From an uncultured Eubacteriales bacterium (GTDB taxonomy: Bacteria; Bacillota; Clostridia; Christensenellales; Christensenellaceae): a stretch of 15,009 bases of DNA. The stretch spans positions 1 to 15,009 of the forward strand of contig UQXU01000043.1 in the NCBI GenBank assembly GCA_900545085.1, in the 5' to 3' direction. The first letter of the stretch is position 1. Every line of letters begins with the position of its first letter. Positions 14,887-15,009 of the stretch are shown here, one piece after another. The notes under the pieces were generated by a model, which was given only the letters and a program-made list of their open reading frames with translations, was not told the origin of the DNA and did not search any database. The translations under genes and the position numbers were made by a program.

Positions 14887-15009
14887 TCCTTCGCCTCCTC
14901 AAGCAGCTCCTTTGCCCCGTCTACATCATAGGTAATCAGGTCGCCTACAACGGTGCGATAATCATCATCAGAATCATAGTAGGAAAGTCCGGCCGGAACA
15001 AATCCGGTA
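14865..15009 (-). pseudogene. End of a frame resembling an oligopeptide-binding protein, probably truncated
   Basis: The frame entering from the right edge gives 47 residues before TAA at 14865-14867. It contains TGFVPAGLSYYDSD and, later, DVDGAKELLEEAKE. In extracellular solute-binding proteins of family 5 (OppA/DppA-like) this combination, a FVPxG segment followed by an AKxLLxEA helix, normally lies in the middle of the protein with roughly 150-200 residues still to come. Here the frame stops after the helix, and its last codons overlap the glucan hydrolase start; the hydrolase ribosome site AGGAGG doubles as Glu-Glu codons. I therefore infer a 3'-truncated gene. Only 145 bases are seen, so an intact, unusually short protein of another family remains possible. 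Confidence 0.45.

Overview
The window reads as chromosome from a spore-forming, low-to-moderate GC Gram-positive bacterium of the Clostridia type. The grounds are: strong AGGAGG-type ribosome binding sites, sigma-A promoters of the TTGAAA/TATAAT kind, frequent GTG and TTG starts, the four-cysteine form of ribosomal protein L28, a YlbJ (SpoVV) sporulation protein, and the gene pairs asp23-fakA, rpmB, recG, rsmD-coaD that are linked in Bacillus and Clostridia. The species cannot be named from the sequence. No rRNA, tRNA, CRISPR array, insertion sequence or phage gene was seen, and no gene-free stretch exceeds 300 bases (the longest is 249 bases, 7718-7966).

Layout. Positions 1-816 (minus strand) hold a small two-helix membrane protein and, overlapping it by 8 bases, the start of a YhgE/Pip-family membrane protein that runs off the left edge. 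Positions 1007-3587 (plus) are a three-gene ABC importer operon (ATPase, permease, lipoprotein of the NMT1/THI5-like class), closed by a strong hairpin terminator shared with the convergent recG. Positions 3633-7717 (minus) form asp23-like, fakA-like, recG, with a terminator-like hairpin directly before the recG ribosome binding site. Positions 7967-9347 (plus) hold rpmB with its own promoter and terminator, then ylbJ with its own terminator. Positions 9409-10944 (minus) are rsmD, coaD and a coiled-coil protein. Positions 11112-12753 (minus) are alr and the overlapping 5-formyltetrahydrofolate cyclo-ligase gene, with a near-consensus promoter before alr. Positions 12883-14886 (minus) encode an intracellular GH13 alpha-glucan hydrolase. 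The last 145 bases carry the end of a reading frame that looks like the middle of an oligopeptide-binding protein and may be truncated.

How it works together. Most genes are housekeeping: translation and ribosome modification (rpmB, rsmD), CoA synthesis (coaD), fatty-acid kinase (fakA-like), DNA repair (recG), cell-wall D-alanine (alr), folate repair and spore dipicolinate loading (ylbJ). The accessory parts are the ABC importer, the YhgE/Pip pair and the glucan hydrolase with its broken-looking neighbour.

No convincing new multi-gene system was found. The best leads are the truncated binding protein at the right edge, the two-helix acidic partner of YhgE/Pip, the importer of unknown substrate, and the possible attenuator before recG.
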